Below are positions 55,105 through 64,000 of a stretch of 64,000 bases of DNA, piece by piece. Below the pieces are notes generated by a model. That model made no database searches and was not told the origin of the DNA. It saw only the letters and a program-made list of their open reading frames with translations. Position 1 is the stretch's first letter. Each line of letters begins with the position of its first letter. A program made the position numbers and the translations under genes. The stretch is taken from assembly GCF_027625475.1 (NCBI RefSeq), contig NZ_CP115174.1:2081001-2145000 (forward strand), written 5' to 3'. The DNA is from Sphingomonas abietis (GTDB lineage: Bacteria; Pseudomonadota; Alphaproteobacteria; Sphingomonadales; Sphingomonadaceae).

Positions 55105-56381
55105 GGCATGCCCTTTGTGTCCTAGTCGGCGGCGGGGTCGGCCTCGTCGCGATGTCGCCAGCGAAGGCGGATGACGTCCCACCCATCCTTACCGTCTCGG
55201 TGCGTGATACCGCAGACTTCTGGGACAATGCCGCGGGAGGCAGGAGAACCGGTACTGCAGTCCTCAACAAGCTCCAGCTCGGTGGCTCGTTCGCGGGGGA
55301 CCGGCTCGGTCTGACCGGCTGGACCCTTCACCTGCAGATATTCCGCACCGACGGCAACAGCCTGAGTGATAAGGTCGGAGACATCCAGACCGTCGACAGC
55401 ATCGACGCGCGTCCCGTGACGCGTCTGTTCGAGAGCTGGATCGAGAAGAAGTTCGGCGACGAGGACCGCTCGCTCGCCTTTCGCTTCGGCTTGATGGACC
55501 TGAACTCCGACTATGACTCGATCCAGACATCGAGCCTGTTCGTCAACTCCTCGCAGGGGATCGCTGCCGATCTCGCGCGGAGTGGTCGCAACGGCCCGTC
55601 GATCTATCCCATCAGCTCGCTGGGGTTTCGGATCAGCTGGTTGCCGTCCAAGGCCTGGACGTTCCGGCTCGCCGCTTTTGACGGCGTGCCGGGTGATCCG
55701 AACGACCCCAACGCGTTCGTGTCCGTGAAGCTAGGCCGGACTGATGGCGCGCTGCTGATCGGACAGGCCGACTATCACCTTTCCGACAAGGCCAAGATCG
55801 AGGCCGGTGTCTGGCGCTACAGTACGCTGGTGCCTGCTATCGGAGCACAAGCGTCTGACAGGGGTGCAGACCAGGGCGCTTACCTCTCGATCGAGGGACC
55901 AATCCCGAAGCTCGACAAATGGAGCGCCTGGGCGCGCGTCGGCGTGGCGAACGGGGCGGCGCAGCAAGTGAGCCGCTATCTTGGTGCAGGTCTCGTCGGG
56001 CAAGGCGTGGTCGCGGGACGCCCCGAGGATCGTATCGGACTCGCGATCGCGCGCGCTGAGAACGGCAACCCGGCGAGGCACACCTTCGACTTGCGAGGCG
56101 CAGAGACGAGCTGCGAACTGTCCTATCAGGTGAAGGTGCACGACACGGTCGCGCTGCAGCCAGACCTCCAATATGTTGTTCATCCTTCGGCCGAAGCGCA
56201 GGTCCGCAACGCCCTCGTGATCGGTCTACGCGTGGTGCTGACCGCCGGCTATCCGAAGAAGGCGCCCGCCAACGAAGCGACCGACCCGACCGTACCGCCG
56301 GAGGGAGCGCAGCCGACCGATGACAACGGGCCAGACAGCGGCGGCTCTTCCGGCAAGCCGAAGACCGGTTCCTCTTCTTGA
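55101..56381 (+). CDS. OprB-like carbohydrate-selective porin
   Basis: GTG 55101 overlaps the transporter stop and opens a signal peptide cleaved near AKAD (residue about 24). The 426-aa protein shows OprB features: GTAVLNKLQLGGSFAGDRLGLTGWTLHLQIF, LFESWIEKKFGDEDRSLAFRFGLMDLN and alternating beta strands to the end, followed by a Pro/Thr/Ser/Gly-rich tail that is unusual for a porin. The outer membrane role probably links with the transporter upstream. Confidence 0.82.
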   Translation: MRHALCVLVGGGVGLVAMSPAKADDVPPILTVSVRDTADFWDNAAGGRRTGTAVLNKLQLGGSFAGDRLGLTGWTLHLQIFRTDGNSLSDKVGDIQTVDSIDARPVTRLFESWIEKKFGDEDRSLAFRFGLMDLNSDYDSIQTSSLFVNSSQGIAADLARSGRNGPSIYPISSLGFRISWLPSKAWTFRLAAFDGVPGDPNDPNAFVSVKLGRTDGALLIGQADYHLSDKAKIEAGVWRYSTLVPAIGAQASDRGADQGAYLSIEGPIPKLDKWSAWARVGVANGAAQQVSRYLGAGLVGQGVVAGRPEDRIGLAIARAENGNPARHTFDLRGAETSCELSYQVKVHDTVALQPDLQYVVHPSAEAQVRNALVIGLRVVLTAGYPKKAPANEATDPTVPPEGAQPTDDNGPDSGGSSGKPKTGSSS

Positions 56382-56478
56382 GAGGCCGAGCGCGATGATG
56401 GATGGGCCGGGCTGCTCGATCATGACCGCTGGCAAGGGCTAACCCGCTATCTAAGCCGGTTAGGCCCTTCCCAAGCCG

Positions 56479-57429
56479 TTATCTCAATAATGGTCTGAGC
56501 TTCGCCAGATCGTTCCGGATCGTGGTTGCGGCCACACCACCTTCGCCCATCGCATGGCTGATCTGGTCCAGACCTAGCACGACATCGCCAGCCGCATAGA
56601 GACCAGCGCAGGTCGTGCGCTGGTGGGCATCGACCAGCAAACATCCCTCGTCCGACATCTCCGCGCCGGTGGGTCTAGCCAGCTCAGACCGGATGATCGA
56701 TCCGAGCGCCGGATAGATGCTGTCGAAGGAGAGACGACCGGCACCAGTCGCGAGGCTCAACCTGGCGTCGTCGATGCTGAAGTCGTCCGCCGGCCCATCG
56801 ATCAGGACCACATCGGCTTCTGCCGCGCTTCGTCTGTCGGAATCTTCGAGAGCATGTGGACCGTCCGGGGCGATCAACGTGACGTCGGCGGTGAAGCTAC
56901 GAAGGAAGATCGCTTCGCGAAGGCCGTGACTTCCTGTTCCGATCACGGCGACTCTGGTGTCGGTGACTTCGAAGCCATCGCAGATCGGGCAATAGCGTAT
57001 CAAGCCGCGGCCCAGCGCCTCGTCATGCAGGTCCACCGTCATCTCCGGGCGGCGGTTAGTGACGCCCGTGGCCAGCAGAACGGAGCGGGCATGCAAATTC
57101 ATGTCCTCACATCGTATGAGGAAACCGTCCTCGTGCTTCACCAGATCGTGCACACGTCCGTTGGTGAGGATTGCCCCGGACTCCTCGGCCTGGGCCGCCA
57201 TCCGGTTCAGAAGTTCAATACCCGCGATACCGCCGGGATATCCGGCATGGTTGCGGGTTTTAGGAATCAGCCGGGTCCGACTCTGGCCCGCATCAAGGAC
57301 GCGGACGGCGAGATGGAAACGAGCAAGATAGATCGCCGCGGTCAGCCCGGCGGGGCCGCCTCCGACGATCACGCAATCGTACCAATTGGATACCGCGTCT
57401 ATTGCCTCGTTACTGGCATCCTGCGTCAT
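56479..57429 (-). CDS. Thioredoxin-reductase-like NAD(P)/FAD-dependent oxidoreductase
   Basis: From ATG 57429 the product is 316 aa: FAD motif DCVIVGGGPAGLTAAIYLARF, GFEVTDTRVAVIGTGSHGLREAIFL for NAD(P)H, a redox pair CPICDG at the TrxB position, and AGLYAAGDVVLGLDQISHAMGEGGVAA. The central motif CPICDG differs from the usual CATCDG, so the partner may not be thioredoxin. The start overlaps the end of the PRC gene by 4 bases (ATGA). Confidence 0.87.
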   Translation of the reverse strand: MTQDASNEAIDAVSNWYDCVIVGGGPAGLTAAIYLARFHLAVRVLDAGQSRTRLIPKTRNHAGYPGGIAGIELLNRMAAQAEESGAILTNGRVHDLVKHEDGFLIRCEDMNLHARSVLLATGVTNRRPEMTVDLHDEALGRGLIRYCPICDGFEVTDTRVAVIGTGSHGLREAIFLRSFTADVTLIAPDGPHALEDSDRRSAAEADVVLIDGPADDFSIDDARLSLATGAGRLSFDSIYPALGSIIRSELARPTGAEMSDEGCLLVDAHQRTTCAGLYAAGDVVLGLDQISHAMGEGGVAATTIRNDLAKLRPLLR

Positions 57430-58016
57430 CCCCCCGACCCCGCGACAGCCCGAGGCTCGCGCTCCGGCCAATCCCTTGGGTCGACGGTCGGAAGCTGGTC
57501 GATCTCGTTCGGCGATAGCCGCGTCCGGAATGTTTCTCCGGCCTGCATGTCCTCCCACGAGATGGCACGAAGCGCCGCGCCTAGGCCTGTGGATGTGCCG
57601 CGTCGCACGACGAGGTAGGCGATCCTGCCGCTTGCGCACTCGGCCATCGCACCGACGATGTGTGCGAATGTCTGACCATCGCTGCCTTCGACCGGCCGAC
57701 CCTCGAGAGACATCACCGGAAACAGGGGATTGTGATTGCTTCCGCTCTTCTCGACAGCCGCCCGCGCACCGTCCTCCAGTTTCGCACGCTGGCCGAGCCA
57801 ACGGTAGACCCCGACCACGTCGACAACGCCCAGGAAGGCGTTCGACCACAGCAAATTCGGTTGGTGCGTCAGAATAGCCTCGACGCACCAGCCGATCGCG
57901 CCGATCGTGAAGACGACGAAGCCCCACCCCGTCACCCGCGTGCCAAGGTTGGCCGCGGTCATGACCGCGGCGATCATCGTGGCGGCGGGCGCTATCCAGC
58001 CAGCGATCTCTTCCAC
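57426..58016 (-). CDS. Membrane protein with PRC-barrel-like domain
   Basis: The 196-aa protein has two or three N-terminal helices (residues 7-75, e.g. WGFVVFTIGAIGWCVEAIL) followed by a soluble PRC-barrel-like part (PVMSLEGRPVEGSDGQTFAHIVGAMAECASGRIAYLVVRRG). It is translationally coupled to the flavoprotein gene downstream. The role is unknown. Confidence 0.75.
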   Translation of the reverse strand: MEEIAGWIAPAATMIAAVMTAANLGTRVTGWGFVVFTIGAIGWCVEAILTHQPNLLWSNAFLGVVDVVGVYRWLGQRAKLEDGARAAVEKSGSNHNPLFPVMSLEGRPVEGSDGQTFAHIVGAMAECASGRIAYLVVRRGTSTGLGAALRAISWEDMQAGETFRTRLSPNEIDQLPTVDPRDWPEREPRAVAGSGG

Positions 58017-58096
58017 TGGAATGCCTCCGTGAACGGTCTAACAGATGTATGCGCCTGGAGCCTGATCGCGATGCCTATCGCTGATCCGCCCGGCAC

Positions 58097-59311
58097 CTAA
58101 CCAGCGGTCTGTTCGGCGTTTCCAGCGAGGGCATATGCCCGGCAATGCTCGAGATATGCGGCTTCGTGCGTGCCGGACAGATCGACCACGCTCTTCCAGA
58201 GCCAGGACGGTGCGGCGATGTCGGCGCCGCGATGCTCGAGCAACGCACCACGCCATCTCGAGCGGGTTACCGCGTCCATCTGGCGGGCATGTGCGTGCCC
58301 CACAACCCAGGCGAGGTAGCGAGCAGCGCGAACCGCCTCGCTACGGCTGAACTGTTCGACCTCGAGCTTCAGGTCCTGCGGCATGAGTTCGCGCACGAAG
58401 AGCGATCGATCGAACATCGTCGTCGCTGCCATGCGATCGCCCAGGTTCGGCGAGAGCGCCCGTGCGCCTGTCACGACGCGCAAAGCTGGATCCGAAGGCA
58501 TGGATGCCGGGTCCGCCACGGGCGCTACAGGAGCAACGGCTTCTTTAAGATCGATCAGCGCGTATTTTTCTCGCTTCGATGCGCCTTTGATCGCAATGAG
58601 CGCGGCGTAGCGGAGGAGGCCAAGCGAACTGCAGCCCTTCATCCAATAGGCTGCGTCCACCAATCGCGTCGTGACGTCCTGCTCGCCTTCCTCGAGCGAC
58701 AATACAGTGCTCGCGAGCCGTGGATCGGCGAACACGTTGCGCAACGCGGCGCGCTCGTCGTCTTCGATCGCCCAGAATTTCTTGCCGAGCGGGATGGCGG
58801 GCTCGATGTCGCGGATGCGTTCGCGCGCGAGGTGTCGCCAGCGCCGTCCCAGAGCATGGCGGCGAACGGTGCGGACCGCATCGGGCTCCGGACCCGCATC
58901 TTCGATCCCATCATCGGGATGGCCGAGCGCCTGTTCGTAGCCATCGACCATCGACTCCACCATCAACGCCGTCGTCACGCCCGGCAGGTCGGAGCCACGC
59001 GCGGCACTGGCCAATGAAAGTCCGAGCCGGATGATGTCCAGGGCAGGATTGCCGATGACCGTCTGGTCGAGATCACGGATCTGCATTTCCACGCGCCCGT
59101 GACCGTCGGAGAGAGGCCCGAGGTTTCCCAAATGACAGTCCCCGCAAATCCAGATGGGTGGTCCCTCCGGAAGCTTTGCCGCAGCCGGCGAGGAGGAGAG
59201 CCACTCGTAGAATTTGACGGTATTGCCCCGAACATAGGCATGGGCGGACCGCGCCATCTTGAGCGTCCTGGCCCCATCAAGGACACTCGCCCTGTCGATC
59301 TTCGCCGTCAT
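58097..59311 (-). CDS. DUF2252 family protein (kinase-like fold)
   Basis: The 404-aa protein has the DUF2252 motifs FYEWLSS, ICGDCHLGNLGP, IRDLDQTVIGNPALDIIRLGLSL and the C-terminal VGHAHARQMDAV. The Asp/His arrangement resembles aminoglycoside-kinase-like folds, but no activity is established. ATG 59311 is chosen. Confidence 0.9.
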   Translation of the reverse strand: MTAKIDRASVLDGARTLKMARSAHAYVRGNTVKFYEWLSSSPAAAKLPEGPPIWICGDCHLGNLGPLSDGHGRVEMQIRDLDQTVIGNPALDIIRLGLSLASAARGSDLPGVTTALMVESMVDGYEQALGHPDDGIEDAGPEPDAVRTVRRHALGRRWRHLARERIRDIEPAIPLGKKFWAIEDDERAALRNVFADPRLASTVLSLEEGEQDVTTRLVDAAYWMKGCSSLGLLRYAALIAIKGASKREKYALIDLKEAVAPVAPVADPASMPSDPALRVVTGARALSPNLGDRMAATTMFDRSLFVRELMPQDLKLEVEQFSRSEAVRAARYLAWVVGHAHARQMDAVTRSRWRGALLEHRGADIAAPSWLWKSVVDLSGTHEAAYLEHCRAYALAGNAEQTAG

Positions 59312-59626
59312 GTGTCCCCCGAAGAGCCTAATCCTGACCCCTAGAACCCCTCAGATCGACGCATGGGCCCGGAGCATGGACTTCTGCAGGGCTGCGCTGG
59401 CATGCGAATCCGATGAAGCAGCGATCACGCTCCAGATTGAATGTCTTGCCGAACCCCCGGGCATGGTGGCGAAAAGCGTCGGAAGAGAATGCATGAGCGA
59501 TTTTGCCGCAGGGCAGGTGCGGCGAGACGCATCAGACGACCTCCGATCCGGCGCTGACGATGACCCCCCAACAGGGTGCGGCGATCGCTGACGCGCAGAA
59601 CAGCCTCAAGATCGGCGGGCGTGGTC
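59312..59626. other. Intergenic region, nothing recognised
   Basis: About 315 bases between the DUF2252 start and the IS21 end. It must contain the DUF2252 promoter on the minus strand; the plus-strand frame from 59259 has no family features. Confidence 0.45.
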
Positions 59627-59685
59627 TGTCAAACGACGTCGGGAACTGGGCCGGTGGCGACACTGAGAACTGGGCCCCTCGTTGA

Positions 59686-60474
<789 letters not shown>

Positions 60475-60481
<7 letters not shown>

Positions 60482-61350
60482 CGCCCTCCGGCCAACTGCT
60501 CATATTCGACCAGCGGACGGAGAAGCTCGGGGAACACTGGCTGTGGCATCTGAACCGCCGAGGGACGCCGTACCGGGCCAGAGGCGCCTGCGACGCCGAC
60601 GAAATGTGCAGGGTCGGTCAGTCGACGGTGTCGACCTGTCGCCTCGGCATGCTCCGCGACCAGCTGGCCTGCATGGAAGACGCATACCCGCGCCGCGCTC
60701 ACCACCACCTGCACGCTCTCGCCGACCAGGCGCCACGGGACGGAATAGGCGTTCGTGTCGATCTCGACCGCGCAGTCGCTGTGCACCTTGCGCACCAGTT
60801 CACGGATCTGGCGAAACGGCGGTCGGCCGTTGAGCGGCTTCAGCCGGCTGGCCTCGTCGCGCACGAAGCGCTGCAGCGGCAGCTCGCCGGTGGTGCTGTG
60901 GCAATGCAGATCGCCGACTTCGCGCATCCACCACGCCAGGTGCTGATCGAGCGCCTCCATGCTCGCAAACTCGTGCCCCGCCAGAGCATTGCCCTTCACG
61001 TAGCCGACACCGCGTTCGTCTTTCCCCTTGGTCCGCGCCCGGTACGGCGCACAGGCGCGCGGCCGGAAACCCCAGTAGCGCGAAAAGGCATGGAGCCGGT
61101 CGTTGAAAACAACCTCACGTGTCGTCGCGTCGTGGTGGGTGACCAGCGCTACTGCGTTGTCGAGCAGAACTTCCTCGGTCACGCCGCCGAAATGCTGGAA
61201 CGCTCCTTCCATTCCGTCAAACCAGGCTGATTGACGCTCATGGCGAAACGCCATCGTGAAGGGACGGCGTGAATAGCCCAACGTCGCCACAAACACGTAC
61301 ACCCGCATCTGCTCGCCACCGACGACGACACCCATTACGATACCATGCAA
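60475..61350 (-). pseudogene. istA: IstA transposase of IS21, N-terminally truncated
   Basis: The 291 codons match IstA from the middle of the integrase domain: RVYVFVATLGYSRRPFTMAF, LLDNAVALV with the second Asp, YRARTKGKDERGVGYVKGN with the Glu, and the C-terminal beta-barrel (DTNAYSVPWRLVGESVQV). The N-terminal helix-turn-helix and first catalytic Asp region are missing. It overlaps istB by 7 bases, as in intact IS21. Confidence 0.82.
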
Positions 61351-61637
61351 TTCTGCCCGTTGGGCACTTTACGTTTGTCTTGCGTCAGACCCGATCGAAT
61401 GGCGGACTTCGACTGTCTCAGAATGAACATTCCGTAATGTCCAAAATGGATGTAAATCTGATCGAACTGTAGATTCCCAAAATATCGATCTTTTCCGCAG
61501 CTGCTTATGGTTTATAAATCTTAATCTGAGCTTCCGTCTATCGGCCTGCCGCAAATCCTACTCAATCATGAGTTTCTCTCACTTGACCGGATTGTGTCGG
61601 CATGTTTCAAAGATGTCGGTCCAGGGGGTATAGTGGC
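61351..61637. other. Low-GC spacer before the type I secretion genes
   Basis: AT-rich stretch (e.g. TTTATAAATCTTAATCTGAG near 61513) likely to hold the promoter of the downstream operon. No gene seen. Confidence 0.5.
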
Positions 61638-62147
61638 GTGAGCAAGATGGGGGTGGTGTCCGGCCTTGTGCTGGGCGCGGCGCTGACGCTTGGAATGGCG
61701 CCCGCGGCCGCAAAAGACGAACGCTTTCAGAGCGATGGCTGGGGCCTCGCGGTTCGGCATGATCGCTTCACGGGTCAAACGCGCTGCGTCCTGACCTCCG
61801 TCAACAGGCGGTCCCGCTATCAGCCGGGCGCCATCGGCTTCCTCATGGGCAAGCGGCGGGACACGCTGACGGCCTGGTACCGGGTCGACGACGGTGCGCC
61901 GATACAGTGGCAAGCTCGCACAGCCTCACTCATCGCGGCGAACGTCTCCATCGATGGTCCCGGCCTCGACAATCCGACGGGGGCCTGGGTTTGGATTCCG
62001 GTATCCGAGCTCGAACAGGCAAAGACGGTCGCGATCCGTGCGAACGATCAGGGCCGCATCCATCATTACCGATTGGCGGGCTTCGTTCGGATGCTCGATG
62101 CGGCCCGCCGCCTGGGCTGTGGCTCCGACGATGCCTTCCGGATCTGA
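61638..62147 (+). CDS. Exported protein next to type I secretion genes
   Basis: From GTG 61638 the product is 169 aa with a signal peptide (VVSGLVLGAALTLGMAPAAAKD). The mature part (FQSDGWGLAVRHDRFTGQTRCVL, YQPGAIGFLMGK, GAWVWIPVSELEQAK) has two Cys and a beta-rich look, somewhat like invasion-associated locus B proteins, but I am not sure. The stop is 3 bases before the TolC-like gene, so it belongs to the secretion operon. Confidence 0.7.
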   Translation: MSKMGVVSGLVLGAALTLGMAPAAAKDERFQSDGWGLAVRHDRFTGQTRCVLTSVNRRSRYQPGAIGFLMGKRRDTLTAWYRVDDGAPIQWQARTASLIAANVSIDGPGLDNPTGAWVWIPVSELEQAKTVAIRANDQGRIHHYRLAGFVRMLDAARRLGCGSDDAFRI

Positions 62148-62150
62148 GCG

Positions 62151-63731
62151 ATGCTCCGCGGATATCGCGCGCTGGCCGCGCCGGCGCTTGCCCTTGTCCT
62201 CGCGGCGCCCGTCGGCGCCGAGACGCTGGCGGATGCGATCGCGCTCGCCTATCGGACAAACCCCACGCTCGAGAGCGGTCGCTACGATCTGCGCGCGACC
62301 GACGAGGGACTGGTCCAGGCGCGCTCGCAGCTTCGTCCCAGCGCGGAACTGGATGTGACCGGCACCTATGCCCGCACCGTGGAAGGCCGCACATCGCAGC
62401 GTGCCAACCCGTCCGGGCCGGAAGCCTTCGACCGTAACAGCAACCAGGCCGAGGTAGTGCTGACCCAGCCGATCTACACGGGAGGTCGGGCGACCGCAGC
62501 GCGTCAGTCGGCGATCGCGGCGATCCGCTCGGGGCGCGAGACGCTGCGAGGCGCGGAGGGCGATCTGCTCCTCTCGGTGATCACCGCCTATGTCGATGTT
62601 CGCCGCTACGCGGCGGCGCTGGGCGTCTGGCATGCCAGCGTCGATGATCTCGAAAAGCTCACCAGGGAAATCGACGCGCGCAAGATCGCGGGCGAGGTCA
62701 CGCTGACCGACGTCGCCCAGGCGCAGGCGCAGCTCTCGATCGCCCGCCAGCAGGTGGTCGCGACGGAACAGGCGCTGGAGGCGGCGCGCACCGACTATGC
62801 GGCGCTGGTCGGACGTGATCCCGGCGATCTTGCCGAAGAGCCGACGCTGCCCAACCTGCCGCTCCGTGTCGAGGATGCCTTCGAACTGGCCGAACGCCAG
62901 AATCCCGAGCTTCAACGTGCGGTGTTCACCGAACAGGGCTCGCGCGCCAACATCGTGGCGGCGAAGGCACAGGGGCGGCCGACGCTCAGCCTGCGTGGCA
63001 CGGCTGAGCTCAGCGGCAAGGCGGTGCCCTACCATCTCCACGATCAGGATCAGGGCTATACCGGCGCCGTGGTGCTGAGCGTGCCGCTGACCGCCGGCGG
63101 GCTCGTCGCCTCGCAGATCCGCCAGGCCGAGGACCGCAACGGCTCGGACCGCTTCAAGATCGAGGCGGTACGCCGTGAGGTCGACCGCGCCGTGTCCTAC
63201 GCCTGGAACCAGATGGTGACCGCCGGGCAGCAAGCCGACCTCCAGGACGAGCAGCGCCGCTTTGCCGAAACCCAGCTCGACGGCATGATCAACGAATATC
63301 GGGTCGGCCTGCGTTCGACCTTCGATGTGCTCTACGCCCAGCAGCAGCTTCGTGACGCGGAAGTGGCGCTGCTCGGGTCCGAGCGCGACCGTTATGTGTC
63401 GGCGGCGACACTGCTGCGCCAGGCTGGCCTGCTCGAGGCGCGCGCGATCATGACCGGCGTGCAACTCCACGATCCGGCGAAGCATCTGCGCGATGTCGAG
63501 CACAGGAACGCGGTCCCGTGGGACAGGCTGCTCGCCGCACTGGATAAGGCGGTCGCGCCGCGGGCGCGCCAGCGCACCCTCCAGCAACCCGGCATAAGCG
63601 GCGAGACGCCTGTTATCGTAGCGGCCAGCACCAGGCCCGCGCAGCCCAGCCTGTCGCGGTCGCTCCCGCATGTGCCGATCGCCGGAACGGTCGGCCGTTC
63701 CGTCCCAGTCGATCACCGGAAACTGCACTGA
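62151..63731 (+). CDS. TolC-family outer membrane channel of a type I secretion system
   Basis: The 526-aa protein has a signal peptide (ALAAPALALVLAAPVGAE) and two TolC repeats: LADAIALAYRTNPTLE..R...RATDEGLVQARSQLRP, and VLTQPIYTGGRATAA; then VEDAFELAERQNPEL and VPLTAGGLVASQIRQAE. Total length and the GEVTLTDVAQAQAQL pattern fit TolC/LapE-like channels. The Pro/Arg/Gln-rich C-terminal tail is long. The stop overlaps the ABC transporter start (ATGA-like). Confidence 0.92.
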   Translation: MLRGYRALAAPALALVLAAPVGAETLADAIALAYRTNPTLESGRYDLRATDEGLVQARSQLRPSAELDVTGTYARTVEGRTSQRANPSGPEAFDRNSNQAEVVLTQPIYTGGRATAARQSAIAAIRSGRETLRGAEGDLLLSVITAYVDVRRYAAALGVWHASVDDLEKLTREIDARKIAGEVTLTDVAQAQAQLSIARQQVVATEQALEAARTDYAALVGRDPGDLAEEPTLPNLPLRVEDAFELAERQNPELQRAVFTEQGSRANIVAAKAQGRPTLSLRGTAELSGKAVPYHLHDQDQGYTGAVVLSVPLTAGGLVASQIRQAEDRNGSDRFKIEAVRREVDRAVSYAWNQMVTAGQQADLQDEQRRFAETQLDGMINEYRVGLRSTFDVLYAQQQLRDAEVALLGSERDRYVSAATLLRQAGLLEARAIMTGVQLHDPAKHLRDVEHRNAVPWDRLLAALDKAVAPRARQRTLQQPGISGETPVIVAASTRPAQPSLSRSLPHVPIAGTVGRSVPVDHRKLH

Positions 63732-64000
63732 TGAGCGAGGCCGATTCCCATCGTGTGGACGAAAACAGCGAAAGCGGCCTCGATGCGTTCGCGACCTTGC
63801 TCGCCATGCACCGCATCGCCGTCGATCCGGCCCAGCTGCGCCATGGCCTTGGTCATCATCAGGCGGTCAGTCCGCGAGACATCGTCCGGATCGCGCAGGG
63901 GCTGGACGGCGTGCGTGCCCGGTCACGCAACGCACGCTGGAAGGATCTCGAACGGATGCCGTTGCCGGCGCTTGCCAACGGCAGGCTCGGCTGGTTCCTG
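63731..64000 (+). CDS. Type I secretion ABC transporter, N-terminal part (window end)
   Basis: The 90 visible residues (LDAFATLLAMHRIAVDPAQLRHGLGHHQAVSPRDIVRIAQGLDGVRAR) match the C39-peptidase-like N-terminal domain of HlyB/RtxB transporters. The catalytic Cys of true C39 peptidases is absent (FATLLAMH), as usual in HlyB-type proteins that recognise RTX substrates. Membrane and ATPase domains lie beyond the window. Confidence 0.82.
   Translation, partial: MSEADSHRVDENSESGLDAFATLLAMHRIAVDPAQLRHGLGHHQAVSPRDIVRIAQGLDGVRARSRNARWKDLERMPLPALANGRLGWFL

Noticed and set aside
57430..57927. N-terminal extension of the thioredoxin-reductase-like protein
   Set aside because: The extra 166 codons are the antisense-like alternate frame of the PRC-domain gene; ATG 57429 fits the FAD motif distance.
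61926..63728. 600-codon minus-strand frame opposite the TolC-like gene
   Set aside because: Antisense shadow; the plus strand encodes a TolC protein with a signal peptide and family repeats.

Overview
The window (about 64 kb, GC-rich) looks like an alphaproteobacterial chromosome or large replicon, most likely a sphingomonad. That placement is an inference from gene style: the FixL/FixJ pair, the excisionase-TraF pair, the stress-protein set, the OprB-like porin and the small disordered proteins. No rRNA or tRNA was found that would fix the taxonomy.

Region 1 (1-10157) is a tightly packed plus-strand operon for anaerobic carbon monoxide oxidation and [NiFe]-hydrogenase maturation: the end of hypA, cooF, cooS, cooC, cooT, cooJ, a NodU/TobZ-type carbamoyltransferase, hypB, a HypF that consists only of the Kae1-like domain, hypC, hypD and hypE. 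Most junctions overlap (ATGA type). CooS has every metal ligand of the B, C and D clusters at the Rhodospirillum rubrum residue numbers. The CO-linked hydrogenase subunits probably lie just upstream of the window. The most novel element is the way HypF appears to be divided. A carbamoyltransferase with an intact YrdC-like half, but with two Kae1-domain metal ligands replaced by Asn, is co-encoded with a HypF that keeps only an intact Kae1 domain.

Region 2 (10158-22076) holds a copper-type P1B ATPase, a periplasmic protein plus FUSC-family exporter, a LysR regulator, an aldehyde/alcohol dehydrogenase operon, and a heme-PAS FixL/FixJ pair with an extra receiver protein. A conserved 43-bp site is found upstream of both the periplasmic-protein/FUSC unit and the aldehyde dehydrogenase operon, and the LysR gene lies between them.

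Region 3 (22077-38600) is rich in insertion sequences and debris: a complete IS1182-type element with a 4-bp target duplication, a complete IS5/IS427-type element, an IS5-IS256 chimera, a group II intron fragment, recombinase remnants and a truncated TraF peptidase. Between these lies a mainly minus-strand set of SnoaL-like proteins and NADP-binding oxidoreductases controlled by divergent LysR and TetR regulators. The TetR gene has a clear palindromic operator. A PHB-depolymerase-family esterase closes the region.

Region 4 (38700-59300) is a general, oxidative and envelope stress island: small hydrophilic proteins, two Crp/Fnr regulators each paired with a paralogous small protein, manganese catalase, two copies of a glycine-rich stress protein plus secreted small protein, DUF4142, YciE-type ferritin-like protein, zinc alcohol dehydrogenase, HAD phosphatase, transglutaminase-like protease, PAS-LuxR sensor-regulator, GlsB-type membrane protein, Nramp-related transporter with porin, thioredoxin-reductase-like flavoprotein and a DUF2252 protein.

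Region 5 (59600-64000) is a decayed IS21 element followed by the start of a type I secretion operon: a small exported protein, a TolC-like outer membrane channel, and the N-terminus of an HlyB-type ABC transporter cut by the window end.
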